A DNA stretch of 64,000 nucleotides from Finegoldia magna ATCC 29328. Its GTDB lineage: Bacteria; Bacillota; Clostridia; Tissierellales; Peptoniphilaceae. Shown here piece after piece: positions 18,602-28,403 of this stretch (the first letter of the stretch is position 1; every line of letters begins with the position of its first letter). The notes beneath the pieces were generated by a model. The model was not told the origin of the DNA, made no database searches, and saw only the letters and a list, made by a program, of their open reading frames with translations. The translations under genes and the position numbers were made by a program. The DNA is taken from the NCBI RefSeq assembly GCF_000010185.1, contig NC_010371.1, forward strand, positions 1 through 64,000, given 5' to 3'.

Positions 18602-18739
18602 TGTTTTTCTCCTTTATCTTTGTTATGTGTGTAATATAGCGACAAGATTAGCAATAACAGGAAAATTATTTTCAAGTTCCTGTACCGCAAATAATAGAAA
18701 AATAAAAAGCGATGACTTAGTGTCACCGCTTATCGCCTT

Positions 18740-19138
18740 TTACACAAACTCGTAATCAATATTTGATGCAAAGCCAAAATCAAAGTAGTCTCTCATAACA
18801 TCGCTGTTATCGTAGTTATATTGTTCAAGAAAGATGTTAATACTATCGACAATCTCTTGACCTTTTTGATTTAAAACACTTGCCTCTGACAAATACCCTC
18901 TTATTCTATCAAGATTGTGCTCTATACATCCAATGTCTAATTTGTTTATTACAAACCTCTTATCTTTATCAGATAATTCATAATAATCAAAAGCACGATA
19001 ATCTTCTTCTTTTAAAAAAAGAGTTACCCAAATAAAACCATTCTTTGTTTTAGCTGATATTTTTATATCCGGATATTTAATCTTCATTTCTTTTTTCATA
19101 AGCTTTGCAATATCTTTTAATTCTAATGTTTCTGTCAT
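18740..19138 (-). CDS. LPD29-like small protein, 132 aa
   Basis: Start at ATG 19138 after AAAGGGGAGAAAAACA. The order KDIAKLMKKEMKIKYPDIKI, a central FIWVTLF strand and EQYNYDNSDVMRDYFDFGF near the end follows the LPD29 domain, known from large polyvalent proteins of mobile elements; here it stands alone. Role unknown. Promoter 19174-19228 with an ATTAGG...CCTAAT inverted repeat. Confidence 0.72.
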   Translation of the reverse strand: MTETLELKDIAKLMKKEMKIKYPDIKISAKTKNGFIWVTLFLKEEDYRAFDYYELSDKDKRFVINKLDIGCIEHNLDRIRGYLSEASVLNQKGQEIVDSINIFLEQYNYDNSDVMRDYFDFGFASNIDYEFV

Positions 19139-19260
19139 TGTTTTTCTCCCCTTTATCTCTTTGTTATGTATGTAATATATCGGCATTGTTGAAAGTATTA
19201 GGTAAATACTTTACCTCCCTAATGTACCGACAAACAAAAAAATAAAGGAGAAGGGATAAA

Positions 19261-20454
19261 TTATCCCCTCTCCTTGTATAAATCTTTAGTTAATTCTCTT
19301 TTTTTATAATACATTTGGCTGAACGTTAATTCTGGCTTTGCATACACACTAACATCAAGCCCTTCTTCAAGACCTAATCTAATAGCATCCATTTGCTCAA
19401 AATCAAACTCTGGTTTCGCATAAACGCTCACATCAACACCTTTTTCAAGCCCCTTTTTGATTTGACACATCTGTCCTGAAGAAAACTTCGTATCTGCATA
19501 TACACTAACATCAAGACCATCTTCAAGACCTGATCTAATCCAAAACATCTGATTGTTGTCGTATTTTGTATTGGCATACACATTAACATCTACATTAGAA
19601 ACAAGACCTTCTTTAATTTCATATAATTGTCTTTGATTGAAGTCTTTATTTGCATACGAACTCACATCAACACCTTTTTCAAGCCCAATTCTAATTTGTT
19701 CCATTTCCCCATCATTAAATTCAGGCTTTGCATAAACACCAACATCAAGACCTTGTTCTAATCCTAACTTAATCTGTGTCATTTGCCAACTATCAAACTT
19801 TGGATTCGCATATTTACTAATATCTAGCCCTTGTTCAATCCCTTTTCTAAGTTGTTTCATCTGAAAACCATCGTATTTAGTGCTATAATATGGAGTTATA
19901 TCTATTTTCTTTCTTAGTCCTAGCCTAATTTGTTCCATTTGTCCTGCATTAAACTCAGGCTTTGCATAAACACTGACATCTACCCTTGCTCTTTTTCTAA
20001 AACCGAGAATTATTTGTTTTAACTGAAATTCGTCAAACTTTGGATCAGCATACTCGCCTATATCTATTCCTTTTTCTAAACCTTTAAAAATAATTGTTGA
20101 TGCTTGCCAAGCATTGAAACGAGAATTTGCACATATACTAACATCAAGGCCTTTCGAAATACCATTTCGCAATGCGAACATCTTATTTGAATCAAACTCT
20201 GGCTTAGCATATACACCAACATCAAGACCTTGTTCTAATCCCAACCTTATTTGACACATTTGGTCATCATCAAACTCTGGCTTTGCATATACACTAATAT
20301 CAAGTCCTTCTTCAAGCCCTAGTCTAATTTCTTTCATTTGTCTCCACTCAAACTCAGGCTTAGCATACCAGCTTACATCAAGTCCTTCTTCAAGCCCTTG
20401 TTTCACTTGCTCTTGTTGAATATTGTCAAATTGTGACATATCTATTTGTTTCAT
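19261..20454 (-). CDS. 26-residue-repeat protein, 14 repeats
   Basis: The longest family member, 397 residues. N-cap IDMSQFDNIQQEQVKQGLE is followed by 14 units. Most keep YAKPEF and IRLGLE; central ones diverge (PYYSTKYDGFQM, CANSRFNAWQA), so this copy is older or under different selection. No signal peptide or membrane segment. The start lies 10 bp after the radC-like stop with an AGGGGG site, so it was the second gene of that unit and has no promoter of its own. Confidence 0.85.
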   Translation of the reverse strand: MKQIDMSQFDNIQQEQVKQGLEEGLDVSWYAKPEFEWRQMKEIRLGLEEGLDISVYAKPEFDDDQMCQIRLGLEQGLDVGVYAKPEFDSNKMFALRNGISKGLDVSICANSRFNAWQASTIIFKGLEKGIDIGEYADPKFDEFQLKQIILGFRKRARVDVSVYAKPEFNAGQMEQIRLGLRKKIDITPYYSTKYDGFQMKQLRKGIEQGLDISKYANPKFDSWQMTQIKLGLEQGLDVGVYAKPEFNDGEMEQIRIGLEKGVDVSSYANKDFNQRQLYEIKEGLVSNVDVNVYANTKYDNNQMFWIRSGLEDGLDVSVYADTKFSSGQMCQIKKGLEKGVDVSVYAKPEFDFEQMDAIRLGLEEGLDVSVYAKPELTFSQMYYKKRELTKDLYKERG

Positions 20455-20463
20455 AATATCCCC

Positions 20464-20872
20464 CTAGTTATCATAAGACAAAAATTTTCTCATACTTAAG
20501 ACACTTTCCTGTTCTGGCTTTAACGAAACAATAAAACTATCCAATAATTTTATATTAAGGATTTCAGAACATTCTGATAAATTTCTATAAACCTTTATAT
20601 CTTCAGCAGACGGTGTAGTATCGCCTGACGGGTGATTATGAGCGATCATAACGAAGGCCGCACCTGATATAACAGCTTTTCTGAAAACCTCCCTAGGATG
20701 AGCTAGAGACTGATTAATAGTACCTACAGAAATCAAATCAATACCTATAAGTTTTAGTTTTGAATCAAACAATAAAGAAATAAATCTTTCCTTCTCGTCA
20801 TTATATAACGAAAAATAATTAATTAATAATTCTGTTAATTTTGATGAAGAATTGTTTTCTGTCTGCGTAGAC
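20464..20872 (-). pseudogene. RadC-like gene, 5' end removed at IS right end
   Basis: The frame stays open to 20872 and aligns with the intact copy at 11034 from about residue 32 on (TQTENNSSSKLTELLINYFS against STKKQHNKPEAFEKLLFNYFS in the intact gene). HNHPSGDTTPSAED keeps all JAMM residues. At 20873 the sequence switches to an IS605 right end and the first 30 or so codons plus promoter are gone. An internal ATG at 20772 could give a 102-residue piece, but it has no good ribosome site. Confidence 0.85.
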
Positions 20873-21040
20873 GTGAACTACCCACCACTTAAAGCTTAAC
20901 AGCTTTTGAAGTTGGGGCTTCTTGCTTCACCCTCTACTGCGATGAATCTGATTGATAAATCAAAACAGATAAATCGTCTTACACAAAGTCCACAAGCGTA
21001 ACTTCGGCTAGTTCCTAGCCTACGATATATTATTTTAAAA
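20873..21040 (-). ncRNA. Solo right end / omega RNA without tnpB
   Basis: Nearly identical to the right ends at 6925 and 21071 but not preceded by a tnpB. It retains the last bases seen after tnpB stops (TAAAATAATATATCGTAGGC). Its guide position (20853-20872) lies in the radC-like gene. Either a remnant of an older copy or a stand-alone guide RNA usable by the neighbouring TnpB. Confidence 0.7.
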
Positions 21041-21070
21041 TGCGTCTTAAATTGCAAAAGAATTTTTATT

Positions 21071-21234
21071 GTGAACTACCCTCACTTAAAGCTTAACAGC
21101 TTTTGAAGTGGGGGCTTCTTGCTTCATCCTCTACTGCGATGAATCTGATTGATAAAACAAAACAGATAAATCGTCTTACACAAAGTCCACAAGCGTAACT
21201 TCGGCTAGTTCCTAGCCTACGAATATATATTATT
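21071..21234 (-). ncRNA. Right-end (omega) RNA of IS605 copy 2
   Basis: Same fold as the RNA at 6925. The guide would come from 21051-21070, the AT-rich bridge between two right ends, so this guide probably matches no current plasmid site other than its own. Confidence 0.65.
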
Positions 21235-22371
21235 TTAGGCTACCATTTCTTTTAGTAGTCTTAGTCCTTCTCTTTTTATGTTTATTGCTGCGTTCAAGTC
21301 TCTATCAATGATATTTCCGCACTCACAAATATAAGTTCTTTCGTTTAATGCTAGTTTCTTTTTAGAACCACAAAGGCTACATATCTGACTTGACGGATAC
21401 CACTTATCGACTTTGATAAGGTATTTGCCCCTGTCGTTGAGCTTGTATGCTAAGAGATTCAAAAACATACCATATCCGTTATCCATAGTGGCTTTTCCAT
21501 TTCTAAATCCTTTATTAGACATATTTCTCATATTAAGATTTTCTACACATACAACATCATAACGATTGGCTATCTCGTTAGACTTTTTGTGTAAATTATC
21601 TAGTCTTTGGTTTGCGATATGTCTATGAATCTTATTGACCTTTTTAAGTTGTTTTAAGTAGTTATTTGATTTCTTTTCGTTTTTCTTAAAGCCTATTTTA
21701 CGAGCTAGACGTCTTTGTTCTTTCGCAAGTTTCTTGTGGCCTTCACGATAGAACTTATGATTATCTCCTACATTACCAAAGCTATCCATATACAATCCAT
21801 CTGACTTATAATCTAGTCCTATACAATTGTCAAAGTTAGTAGTATTGTCTATTTTTTCTTCATACTCGAAGATAACAGATACAAAATAAAGACCATCTGT
21901 AGCTTGAAAAATTGTTGCTGATTTTAATTTCCAATCAGATTTAGGCTGTCTATGAATTTTAGTTTTAACAAAGCCGACTTTCGGTAGTTTTATTGCGTTA
22001 TCCATAATAGCTATAGTTCCATTTTGATTATTAGTAGTATATGATTTTCTTGATTTCTTTAATGACTTATACTTAGGATAACCACTCTTTTTATTAAAAA
22101 ATCTCTTATACGCAAGTTCTAAATCAAGATATACATTGGCAAGGGCTAATGAATCAACCTCTTTAAGATAAGGATATTCAGATTTATACATAGCAGGGGT
22201 ATTTTTAACAGATTTCCCGGTTTCTTTATATGATTTTTCTCTGTCACTAAGCATCAAGTTCCAGATTTTTCTACAACATCCAAAGCACTTAGAAAAATAT
22301 ATTTCTTGTTCAGTCGTTGGATATAATCTGTATTTTATGGCTTTGTTTTTTACGCCTTTTTTCTTTCTCAT
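21235..22371 (-). CDS. tnpB: TnpB RNA-guided nuclease, copy 2
   Basis: 378 residues from MRKKKG at 22371, the start used in copy 1; an upstream in-frame ATG has no ribosome site. More than 90 percent identical to copy 1 by eye, with RuvC residues and zinc ribbon intact. Substitutions are spread over the N-terminal half while the last 150 residues are nearly unchanged, which could reflect recombination between copies. Confidence 0.92.
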   Translation of the reverse strand: MRKKKGVKNKAIKYRLYPTTEQEIYFSKCFGCCRKIWNLMLSDREKSYKETGKSVKNTPAMYKSEYPYLKEVDSLALANVYLDLELAYKRFFNKKSGYPKYKSLKKSRKSYTTNNQNGTIAIMDNAIKLPKVGFVKTKIHRQPKSDWKLKSATIFQATDGLYFVSVIFEYEEKIDNTTNFDNCIGLDYKSDGLYMDSFGNVGDNHKFYREGHKKLAKEQRRLARKIGFKKNEKKSNNYLKQLKKVNKIHRHIANQRLDNLHKKSNEIANRYDVVCVENLNMRNMSNKGFRNGKATMDNGYGMFLNLLAYKLNDRGKYLIKVDKWYPSSQICSLCGSKKKLALNERTYICECGNIIDRDLNAAINIKREGLRLLKEMVA

Positions 22372-22493
22372 CCTTTTCTCCTTGCTTTTTATATTATTCC
22401 ACAAAAAACACAATAGTTACGCATTGCATAACGAAATTCATCCCCCACCTATAGAGGATGGGGGATTTTTTTCTCAATGCGTGTGAAAGCATT

Positions 22494-22952
22494 TTATAAG
22501 TTTTCGAAAGAATTATTGAAATTATCAACAAATATTTCGAAAAATCTATCAAACGAAAGCCAAGTGTCTAAATCTTCTAAAAAGCTTTCTTTATCTTTTA
22601 TAATATCGAATAAGTTATCTTTGTATATTTCTAAGTCCAGTTCTTCATAATTATCTATCGATTTCGATTTAGCTTTTTCTATTTCTTCTTCTGTCGCATA
22701 TTCTTCTAACTCACCTACGCTCCAGTAATCGTCAAATTGCGAAACAGCTTCCACTCTTGGATTTTTCCAAAAGCATACTTCATTTTCAGCAAATGTATTA
22801 ACGCAACTTGGATATACGATTATGTTGACGAACTCAGTATCTGCAACCATATTCCAGCCTCTTTCATCAAAAATATCATTTCTTAAAAATTCCAAAAGAC
22901 CTTCTTTAAGCTCTTTTCCTTCAAACGTATATCTATTATAATCTTTAATCAT
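22494..22952 (-). CDS. Acidic unknown protein, 152 aa
   Basis: Glu/Asp-rich throughout, with YPSCVNTFAENEVCFWKNP in the middle and a long acidic helix at the C-terminus. Start overlaps the stop of the upstream gene as TAATG. Second gene of a two-gene unit. The left end of IS605 copy 2 lies just after its stop. Unknown function. Confidence 0.72.
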   Translation of the reverse strand: MIKDYNRYTFEGKELKEGLLEFLRNDIFDERGWNMVADTEFVNIIVYPSCVNTFAENEVCFWKNPRVEAVSQFDDYWSVGELEEYATEEEIEKAKSKSIDNYEELDLEIYKDNLFDIIKDKESFLEDLDTWLSFDRFFEIFVDNFNNSFENL

Positions 22953-23161
22953 TATTCCACCTCTAAGGACTTATCTAAATCTTTTATCTTAATATGGATT
23001 TCCATATCTTGATCGATATCAAACCAGATATTGCCATTTTCACAATCCATCAAATCCTTATGAAGTCTTTCATCATAATTAAACGTACAATCGGCTCCTT
23101 CATCGCCGGTATTGAATTTGTTTTTTTCTAAAACAATTTCTATCGCTTCTTTTAATCTCAT
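22952..23161 (-). CDS. Small acidic protein, 69 aa
   Basis: ATG 23161 with TTAGGAGATAAAAA upstream. Pattern DEGADCTFNYDERLH then WFDIDQDMEIHIKIKD. Coupled to the next gene by TAATG. Upstream only ATTATGTATATTC resembles the cassette -10 and no GGTACA is seen. Unknown function. Confidence 0.68.
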   Translation of the reverse strand: MRLKEAIEIVLEKNKFNTGDEGADCTFNYDERLHKDLMDCENGNIWFDIDQDMEIHIKIKDLDKSLEVE

Positions 23162-23238
23162 TTTTTATCTCCTAAATTTTTAATATATTTTCTTATTATG
23201 TATATTCTAACATAGGGAAGTAAAGTCCTTCCCTATTG

Positions 23239-23412
23239 TTAATATAATATCTCAGTGAACATCAAGTTTAAAAATACCATCGTTGCAATCATACCAAAAA
23301 AAGATAAAGATATTAGAATACCATCTATTAACAGGTTGATATTCTCAACTTGTTCTTTTTCTCTCTTTGCACGTTTTACACATCTTTGTTTATAATTCAA
23401 ATAATTTTCCAT
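23239..23412 (-). CDS. Small membrane protein, 57 aa
   Basis: True start ATG 23412 after AAAGGAGAGAAAAACA; the longer frame runs through the promoter. A Lys/Arg-rich first 25 residues is followed by one or two membrane-spanning stretches (ILISLSFFGMIATMVFLNL), giving positive-inside topology. Unknown function. Promoter 23452-23506. Confidence 0.68.
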   Translation of the reverse strand: MENYLNYKQRCVKRAKREKEQVENINLLIDGILISLSFFGMIATMVFLNLMFTEILY

Positions 23413-23553
23413 TGTTTTTCTCTCCTTTATTTGTTGTTTTCTTATGTATGTAATATATCGGTATAACGAGTAATCAAGACATGTTAATTTTTCTGACCCC
23501 TGTACCAAAATAAAGAAGAGAGGGAGAAATTTCCCCCTCTCGTTATAAACTTG

Positions 23554-24021
23554 TTAGAATGGCAATTCTTCACCAAATGCCATATCATCCATACCTAAAT
23601 CATCATCAAACGGTTGATTGTTTTGTTGATTGTTTGCTGGTTGTTGATTAGCTGGTTGATAGCCTTGATTATTGTTATGTTGGTTATTGCTATCAATGAA
23701 ATCAAATTGTTCTACAACAACATCGGTTGTATAAACTGTTTGACCTTCTTTGTTTTGATAAGAACCTGTTTGCAATCTTCCAGATAATGACACCCTCATA
23801 CCCTTTGACACATATTGAGCTATAGTTTCGGCTTGTTTACCAAACGCAACACAACTGATGAAATCCGCTGTAGGTTGGTTATTAGCCTCGGCTTGTTGCC
23901 TTTTATCCTTAGTTAATCTTCTGTTAACGGCAACGGTAAATCTACCAATCGCTACTTGTGATTGAGTGTATCTCAATTCTACATCCCTTGTTAATCTTCC
24001 CATTAAAGTTACATTATTCAT
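23554..24021 (-). CDS. ssb: Single-stranded DNA-binding protein, copy 2
   Basis: 155 residues, differing from the copy at 12014 at only a few positions (for example QHNNN for QANNN in the linker and GEELPF for DEELPF at the tip). Promoter 24062-24116 is also a near duplicate, so the entire cassette was copied as a unit. Both keep the OB-fold and the acidic tip. Confidence 0.95.
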   Translation of the reverse strand: MNNVTLMGRLTRDVELRYTQSQVAIGRFTVAVNRRLTKDKRQQAEANNQPTADFISCVAFGKQAETIAQYVSKGMRVSLSGRLQTGSYQNKEGQTVYTTDVVVEQFDFIDSNNQHNNNQGYQPANQQPANNQQNNQPFDDDLGMDDMAFGEELPF

Positions 24022-24146
24022 AATCTACTCTCCTTTATTTTTTTATTTTTCTTATGTATGTAATATATCGGTGTAACGAGTAATCCAAACAAGTTAATCA
24101 TTCCGATCATTGTACCTAAAAAAAGGGAGAAATAAATATCTCCCTA

Positions 24147-24541
24147 TTACGCTACCTCGAACTTTTCTGACCAACACTCTCCAATCAATCCGTATACTTC
24201 GTCTATATCATAACCATAATTGATTAGGTCTCCGCTAAAGTTAAATTCTTCGAAATAGTCTTTTTTAACCTCAAAACTAAATGGCTTTTCTAATTCTATT
24301 TCTAAACAACTTCCACCACCACAAACTGCATCATATAGTCCTAATGTAGTGCTTTCGCCAACGGTAATATTTTTACCAGTATTATAAACATCAAAAAACT
24401 CGTTTAAATTCATTCTTGTTAGAACGGTTAACATACATCTATCAGAACTTAAGTTTTTCAATTCTTCTATAAATGATTTTAAAAACTTGCTATTTTCTAC
24501 AAGTGAATCATTTTTCAAATCTTCTAACTTATATCCTTGTG
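24147..24541 (-). pseudogene. Unknown gene cut at its 5' side by a tnpB element
   Basis: Frame open up to 24541, reading QGYKLEDLKNDSLVENSKF before any good start; then the sequence becomes the right end of a tnpB element. The internal ATG at 24518 lacks a ribosome site. The rest is acidic with a GGGSCLEIELEKPFSF beta stretch. The missing 5' part is not found at the other end of the element (25860-25900), so it was deleted. Unknown function. Confidence 0.7.
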
Positions 24542-24689
24542 GTCAACTACCCACGACCTAAAGGTCATGGGCTTGTAACTGCCCAGTCGTACTAACGGCT
24601 TACGCCTCCGACCTTTAATCCCAATAGATATTGCTATCTAAAGTGGCGTTACATCGCAGGGTGGTTGACAGCACCCTTTGCAACAAAGT
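24542..24689 (-). ncRNA. Right-end (omega) RNA of second tnpB type
   Basis: GC-richer than surroundings, with stems such as CCACGACCT / AGGTCATGG and CTGCCCAGTCG. Ends GTCAAC at 24542, from where the guide (24522-24541) reads into the broken gene. Its sequence differs from the IS605 copy 1/2 type. Confidence 0.62.
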
Positions 24690-25829
24690 TTACTCTGTTG
24701 CAACTGTATTAGGTACTTGGCTATCATAAAGATAGTTTATTCCCATACGATACAGATTCATAGCTCCAATACGATCATCATTGGACTTATAGCCACAATT
24801 TTTACAAGTAAACAAATGTATTTTCTTGTTACGGTTAGACTTTTCCGTATGCCCACAAATAGGACAACATTGACTCGTATAACGAGGGTCTACCTTAATT
24901 ACAGAAGATTGATTTTTCTTCGCCTTGTAAATTAGTTTCTGTTCTAAATCATAGAAAGACCACGATACAGAAACATAACGGTCTTTTATTCTGACATGCT
25001 CTGTGGCATTACGAACGCCTGTTAAATCTTCTAATACAAAAAGTGTATGCTTTGGGTTATTTTCAACGAGTGCCTTACTAATGCAGTGATTCACATCTTG
25101 CATCCAACGGTTTTCTCGTTGACCGATAGCTTTAAGTCTTCTTCTTGAAGATGGAGTTTGTCTTTTTTGGAGTTGTTTACGAAGTTTGGAATAGTTAGCA
25201 CGTTTCTGTTTAATAGCTTTTCCACTAACAAATCCAGACCTGTGTTTACTGTCATAGGTTGCAACAACAAAGTTAATTCCTCTGTCAACGCCTACAACAT
25301 TACAAATGTCAGAAATATTACTTTCTTCGACATCATAAGTTACTGGTATGTGAAGATAATATTTACCATGTTTGTTTATGAGCTTAGCTGTACCAAATCT
25401 ATAGATTGTGTTGTCAAAATATTTAGACATACCTTCAGCGAAATATGGTAGTTTAGCACGACCATTCAGTGTATTCACAGAAAAACAGTTCTGCGTTAAA
25501 GAATAATCTCTGTTCCAAACCAAATCATATTGAGGTTTCTTGAAGATTGGTTGTATCCACTTATTTTGATTTTCGAGAATAGTTTTATATCTTGCAATGA
25601 CCGTTTTCAAAACGGACTGAGCCATTTGCGATTTAAGACCAAAAGTTTCTCTTAGCGTAGAATACAAAACCTTATTAAGAGAAACCTGTTTTAAATCATG
25701 AGTTCGGAATACATAGTCTGAAACATAATTACAGGCATCACGATAAACAGACATAGTTTCATCAAGCGAAACTTTATCTGTATCATTGGCGACTATTTGA
25801 ACTTTTGCTGTTATAGTTATCTGTTGCAT
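24690..25829 (-). CDS. tnpB: TnpB RNA-guided nuclease, second type
   Basis: 379 residues, only distantly similar to the copies at 7087 and 21235. RuvC residues are visible: GVDRGINFVVATYD (Asp ~185), LFVLEDLTGV (Glu ~275), zinc ribbon CCPICGHTEKS...CKNCG, then NDDRIGAMNLYRMG. No tnpA beside it. The start has AAAGGAGTACATCT upstream. Element borders: right end at 24542, left end somewhere in 25830-25890. Confidence 0.92.
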   Translation of the reverse strand: MQQITITAKVQIVANDTDKVSLDETMSVYRDACNYVSDYVFRTHDLKQVSLNKVLYSTLRETFGLKSQMAQSVLKTVIARYKTILENQNKWIQPIFKKPQYDLVWNRDYSLTQNCFSVNTLNGRAKLPYFAEGMSKYFDNTIYRFGTAKLINKHGKYYLHIPVTYDVEESNISDICNVVGVDRGINFVVATYDSKHRSGFVSGKAIKQKRANYSKLRKQLQKRQTPSSRRRLKAIGQRENRWMQDVNHCISKALVENNPKHTLFVLEDLTGVRNATEHVRIKDRYVSVSWSFYDLEQKLIYKAKKNQSSVIKVDPRYTSQCCPICGHTEKSNRNKKIHLFTCKNCGYKSNDDRIGAMNLYRMGINYLYDSQVPNTVATE

Positions 25830-25899
25830 AGATGTACTCCTTTCATTAATGTTTCACTAAAAAAGATTTTTAATATAGCCAATATTCATGTTATCTTGC

Positions 25900-26796
25900 T
25901 TAATAATTACTATTATTGTACATTTGAACAAACTCTTTTGAAAATTTTATTTTAGTATCTTTGGTTTTATAAAATTCTAGAACATTGTTACAAAAATCTA
26001 TTGAAATCTTTTTGTTGTTAGCAAATGCTTTTTCTATTGTATTCATCGCTATATCTAAAACTTCTTCAGCAGTTGTAATGTCCGTAGCTTTCCCAATATT
26101 CGATAGATAATAGATATATGCTAGAGAACTTCTTGCTTTTAGATAATCTATATTGGTCTTGTTATCCCAATCAATATAGAATATTCCAATCATATAGCTA
26201 TAAATGCTATAGAATACATCTTCTTCTATTTTTTCACCCAAAACATCTTTTAATGATTTTAATAATTCTTTATTAACCTTTTGAACAATAATGTTTGCGA
26301 CCTTTTCTGCGTTTTCGACCATTTCTTTTTCTGAAAATTCAATCTCATAAAGCCAATCAAAACAATCAGAACGACCTATTATTATATCTATACCAAAACA
26401 AGAGCTTAGGTCAATAAACAAATCTTGTTCAAGACAGGTAATAAATCCGTTCCACAAATACTTATTTAATGATTTTACTCTTTTATCTAATTCTTCTCTC
26501 TCCCATTTTATAGGAATTTCTCTAGGATAAACTATTGAAAAATCATCTTCAAGAATTTGTTTATTTTTGCTGAATTCTAAATCTTCAGCTAACTTAGCTT
26601 TGATTTTCAAAATCTTTGCCAAAGCTTTTTCGTTTTCTTCTTGCTGCTTTATATCTTTTCTTATTATCTCTCTTTGCAAATATACATAATTAAGTGTTTT
26701 CACAAACGTTTTAAAATATTTTTGTCCTTTGTATTTAGATAGGTTCTCTAAATAATAATCTAATTGTTCCTTTGTGTAAGGCAATGCTTCTATCAT
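25900..26796 (-). CDS. Helical unknown protein, 298 aa
   Basis: Mostly alpha-helical, with a charged coiled-coil-like region at residues 50-110 and Lys/Glu-rich helices after it. No motif recognised. It has no visible terminator before the tnpB element, whose arrival probably deleted what followed. Promoter 26835-26888 (42-bp gap). Confidence 0.75.
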   Translation of the reverse strand: MIEALPYTKEQLDYYLENLSKYKGQKYFKTFVKTLNYVYLQREIIRKDIKQQEENEKALAKILKIKAKLAEDLEFSKNKQILEDDFSIVYPREIPIKWEREELDKRVKSLNKYLWNGFITCLEQDLFIDLSSCFGIDIIIGRSDCFDWLYEIEFSEKEMVENAEKVANIIVQKVNKELLKSLKDVLGEKIEEDVFYSIYSYMIGIFYIDWDNKTNIDYLKARSSLAYIYYLSNIGKATDITTAEEVLDIAMNTIEKAFANNKKISIDFCNNVLEFYKTKDTKIKFSKEFVQMYNNSNY

Positions 26797-26926
26797 ATTT
26801 TACTCTCCTTTATTTGTTGTTTTCTTATGTATGTAATATATCGGCATTATTGGCAGCAGAACTAAGTACTATTTCTAACAGATGTACCAAAGATAAAAGA
26901 GAAGGGATAACTATCCCCTCTCCATA

Positions 26927-27829
26927 CTAGCGATTAATCAATTGTATTATTTCGTTACACAACCTAAACTTTTCAGAATCTGTATCAGAAATATAAACAT
27001 TAGGAGTATAAGCCAATTGAATTGATTCTTCAGCATCAAGCTCTTGTTCAAGACCAAGTCTAATTTGTTTCATTTGCCAATTATCAAACTCTGGCTTAGC
27101 ATACACACTAACATCTACACCACTTTCAAAACCTAGCCTTATCTGATACATTTGCCCAACATCAAACTCGGGCTTTGCGTATATACTAATATCAAACCCT
27201 TGTTTCAGACCTGTTATAATTTCTTCCGTTTGTCCATAGTCAAAATCGGGATTAGTATATATACTAGTATATATACTAACGTCAAGCCCCTTTTCAAGCC
27301 CCAACCTAATTTCGCTCATTTGTTCAGATGTGAACTCAAGCATTGCATATATACTAACATCAATACCACCTTCTAATCCCCATCTAATCTCTTCCATTTG
27401 CCAATTATCAAACTCTGGCTTTGCATACACGCTAACATCAACGCCTGATTTAAGTCCTTCTCTGATTTGTTCCATTTGATCTTCATCAAACTCAGGCTTT
27501 GCATACACACTAACATCTACGCCTGATTCAAGTCCTTCTCTGATTTCGTGCATTTGGCATTCACCAAACTCGGACTTAGCATATACGCTAATATCAAGCC
27601 CTTTCTCTAACCCCAATCTGATTTCATACATTTGGTCATCATCAAATTTGGGTTTAGCATACACACTAACATCAACATCATTTTCTAACCCAAGTCTAAT
27701 TTCATGCATTTGGTATTCGTCAAACTCTGGCTTGGCATACACACTAACATCAACGCCGTTTTCAAGCCCTAGCTTAATTTCCTTTAATTGTTCAATTGTG
27801 AAATCTAATAAATCTAATTTTTCTGTCAT
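26927..27829 (-). CDS. 26-residue-repeat protein, 9 repeats
   Basis: 300 residues: N-cap LDLLDFTIEQLKEIKLGLEN, nine repeats, and a non-repeat tail (AYTPNVYISDTDSEKFRLC) shared with the proteins at 29627 and, loosely, 30650, 32666 and 33289. One unit has a four-residue insertion (IYTSIYTNPDF). Tail conservation beside variable repeat number suggests a common docking end. Promoter 27862-27917 with a perfect-looking 10-bp hairpin and 44-bp gap. Confidence 0.85.
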   Translation of the reverse strand: MTEKLDLLDFTIEQLKEIKLGLENGVDVSVYAKPEFDEYQMHEIRLGLENDVDVSVYAKPKFDDDQMYEIRLGLEKGLDISVYAKSEFGECQMHEIREGLESGVDVSVYAKPEFDEDQMEQIREGLKSGVDVSVYAKPEFDNWQMEEIRWGLEGGIDVSIYAMLEFTSEQMSEIRLGLEKGLDVSIYTSIYTNPDFDYGQTEEIITGLKQGFDISIYAKPEFDVGQMYQIRLGFESGVDVSVYAKPEFDNWQMKQIRLGLEQELDAEESIQLAYTPNVYISDTDSEKFRLCNEIIQLINR

Positions 27830-27969
27830 TGTTAACTCTCCTTTATTTTTCTTATGTATGTTATATATCGGTATTATTGGCAGCAGAAATAAGATACCAT
27901 ATTCCCGCTGCTGTACCCAACCACAAATAAGGCTTCCAAAAATGTTTCGAAAGCCTTTTAGGGATAATT

Positions 27970-28401
27970 TTATAAATCTTCTTGTCGTACTGCTATGTTA
28001 TAAATATCGGTATAATCCTCGTTATTTCCATCAGCCCAAACTAAAACCTCGATTGAATCACTTGATTGGTCTTGATTATCTGAAAGCCTTATTGTTGTTA
28101 AACCCTGAATTGAATCGTCTTGATTATCTGAAAGCCTTATTGTTGTTAAGTCTTGAATGAAATTGTCATTATTATCAACTAGATACACATTAATATTGTT
28201 ATTGATACCATCTTGAAATCTTTCTACCTCTAGTTTGAGACTATCAGAAATTCTTAAGGTCATATAAGTGTTGCTACCCTTTTGCACAACGCCCGTTATC
28301 TCGTCAAATTCTATCTGTGATATTCTATCGTTTATTATTTTTTTAATATCTTGTAAAATATCAACTCTGTCTATTTTTTCTATATCTTTTTTAATATCCA
28401 C
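27970..28401 (-). CDS. Unknown protein with internal 16-residue duplication, 143 aa
   Basis: Helical N-terminus, beta-rich centre. TTIRLSDNQD occurs twice because of a 48-bp tandem duplication around 28069-28149. Lies 2 bp after the upstream gene's stop, so it shares the promoter at 28724-28777. Unknown function. Confidence 0.72.
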   Translation of the reverse strand: MDIKKDIEKIDRVDILQDIKKIINDRISQIEFDEITGVVQKGSNTYMTLRISDSLKLEVERFQDGINNNINVYLVDNNDNFIQDLTTIRLSDNQDDSIQGLTTIRLSDNQDQSSDSIEVLVWADGNNEDYTDIYNIAVRQEDL

Positions 28402-28403
28402 AA

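Larger units (their letters stand above)
21071..22479 (-). mobile_element. IS605-type element copy 2, tnpB only
   Basis: Right end GTGAAC at 21071; left end near 22479 with the same CCCCCACC-TATAGAGG hairpin as copy 1. tnpA is absent: only about 70 bp separate tnpB and the left hairpin. It depends on TnpA in trans, for example from 8162. Confidence 0.85.
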
